Source: Methanosarcina sp. 2.H.T.1A.6
Lineage (GTDB): Archaea; Halobacteriota; Methanosarcinia; Methanosarcinales; Methanosarcinaceae
Direction of reading: 5' to 3'
Assembly: GCF_000979455.1 (NCBI RefSeq)
Contig: NZ_JJOY01000047.1
Span: 1 to 43,286 of the forward strand
Length of the DNA: 43,286 bases
Shown here: positions 42,977 to 43,286 of the stretch, piece by piece
Numbering within the stretch: position 1 is the first letter of the stretch
How the letters are laid out: each line of letters opens with the position of its first letter
Notes under the pieces: model-generated
What the model saw: the letters and a program-made list of their open reading frames with translations, nothing else
Told to the model about the DNA's origin: nothing
The model's database searches: none
Program-made: the position numbers and the translations under genes

Positions 42977-43067
42977 GATAAAGCCAACCTGGGAGCACCA
43001 TAGGTACGAGCCAATTATAGCCTGATGGTGACAGGAACAGGGTAGGCCCCCAGGTGATCTGTTTATC
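42977..43067. ncRNA. Candidate structured RNA
   Basis: Nested pairings: GATAAA (42977-42982) with TTTATC (43062-43067); ACCTGGG (42987-42993) with CCCAGGT (43049-43055); and a 10-bp stem CACCATAGGT (42996-43005) with GCCT-g-ATGGTG (43020-43030), one bulge and one G-U pair. An unpaired purine-rich strand (ACAGGAACAGGGTAGGC, 43031-43047) lies inside the outer helix, like a ligand or pseudoknot strand. It resembles no RNA family I can name. The transcribed strand is unknown; plus is assumed in this reading. Confidence 0.5.
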
Positions 43068-43126
43068 TCCAGAACCCATACTATGATTCATCCTGCTAGA
43101 AAACTCGTGACCGGATCACAGGAAAT

Positions 43127-43163
43127 AAGTATACAGTAATGGAACAGTAATCAAAAAAGAAGA
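43127..43163 (+). repeat. 37-bp imperfect direct repeat, copy 2
   Basis: Begins AAGTATACAGTAATG and ends GTAATCAAAAAAGAAGA. Partner of 41846-41882; the two bracket the cas1 relic, the small hypothetical gene and the RNA candidate. Confidence 0.7.
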
Positions 43164-43286
43164 CTACGGGATATAAAGTAAATTTTATTCATTGGTCATC
43201 GGTTAAGAACTTATTTCCATCTACCAATAGTGTTTTTCATGTCTCATTCTCATTAAAACCATTCTTCTCTAAACCTTTCTCTGTTT

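Larger units (their letters stand above)
42675..43286. other. Right-end region with structured RNA candidate
   Basis: No protein gene. It contains the strongly folded segment 42977-43067 and copy 2 of the 37-bp direct repeat (43127-43163). Confidence 0.45.

Noticed and set aside
42977-43067. Cobalamin, fluoride or c-di-GMP riboswitch, or group II intron domain
   Set aside because: The conserved boxes of these families are not present, so only a generic structured RNA is claimed.
41408-43286. CRISPR array near the cas1 relic
   Set aside because: No regularly spaced repeats of 24-37 bp with unique spacers; the only repeat is a pair of 37-bp sequences 1.28 kb apart.

Overview
The window looks like a chromosomal segment of a methanogenic archaeon of the genus Methanosarcina; the species is not determinable from the sequence alone. 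The grounds are moderate GC, long AT-rich intergenic spaces with archaeal TATA boxes, secreted PKD, YVTN and NosD-type surface proteins, DUF3344 and DUF3303 proteins, and an acyl-CoA synthetase. Numbered from its best-supported start codon, that enzyme places Lys256 and Cys298 exactly where I recall them in the crystallised M. acetivorans acyl-adenylate synthetase.

Layout. 0-14 kb holds envelope and small regulatory genes: a DUF3344 secreted protein, a MerR/GyrI-type regulator, a YVTN-propeller/PKD surface protein with a 16-copy sequon repeat, a Cache-cupin lipoprotein, a yeast-like cytosine deaminase, a small HTH regulator, a small membrane protein, a PepSY protein with a clear operator, an acid-repeat membrane protein, a phosphodiesterase-superfamily protein and a NosD/PKD surface protein. 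14-19.7 kb is a metabolic module: XRE-cupin regulator, AMP-forming medium/branched-chain acyl-CoA synthetase, and a 2-oxoacid:ferredoxin oxidoreductase (ferredoxin, alpha, fused beta-gamma). Together they could interconvert branched or aromatic acids, acyl-CoAs and 2-oxoacids.

20-24 kb contains a gene-poor stretch with a structured-RNA candidate, a diheme cytochrome c peroxidase/MauG-type protein lacking a conventional start codon, a DUF3303 protein and a probably leaderless PAP2 phosphatase. 24.5-30.8 kb is the most striking locus: a membrane-anchored cohesin protein, a dockerin fused to an ABC substrate-binding protein, a DUF4198 protein, a methyltransferase, a broken Gate-domain membrane protein, and a FecCD-type permease with its ATPase. 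I read it as a metal or metal-chelate importer whose binding protein is tethered by cohesin-dockerin pairing. Remnants of MATE-transporter tails lie on both sides of it, and an intact MATE gene follows.

33-34.8 kb carries a uracil-DNA-glycosylase-like protein and a PfkB sugar kinase. From about 34.8 kb to the end the window is an accessory, AT-rich region: the last ~235 bp of the kinase gene is repeated 2.25 kb downstream, bracketing a HopA1-like protein, a truncated IS1634-type transposase and a GNAT acetyltransferase. Then come an Mrr-type restriction protein, two tandem paralogous PD-(D/E)XK proteins, a cas1 fragment, a small hypothetical gene and a second strongly structured RNA candidate. 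This part has the look of a decayed defence/mobile-element island.
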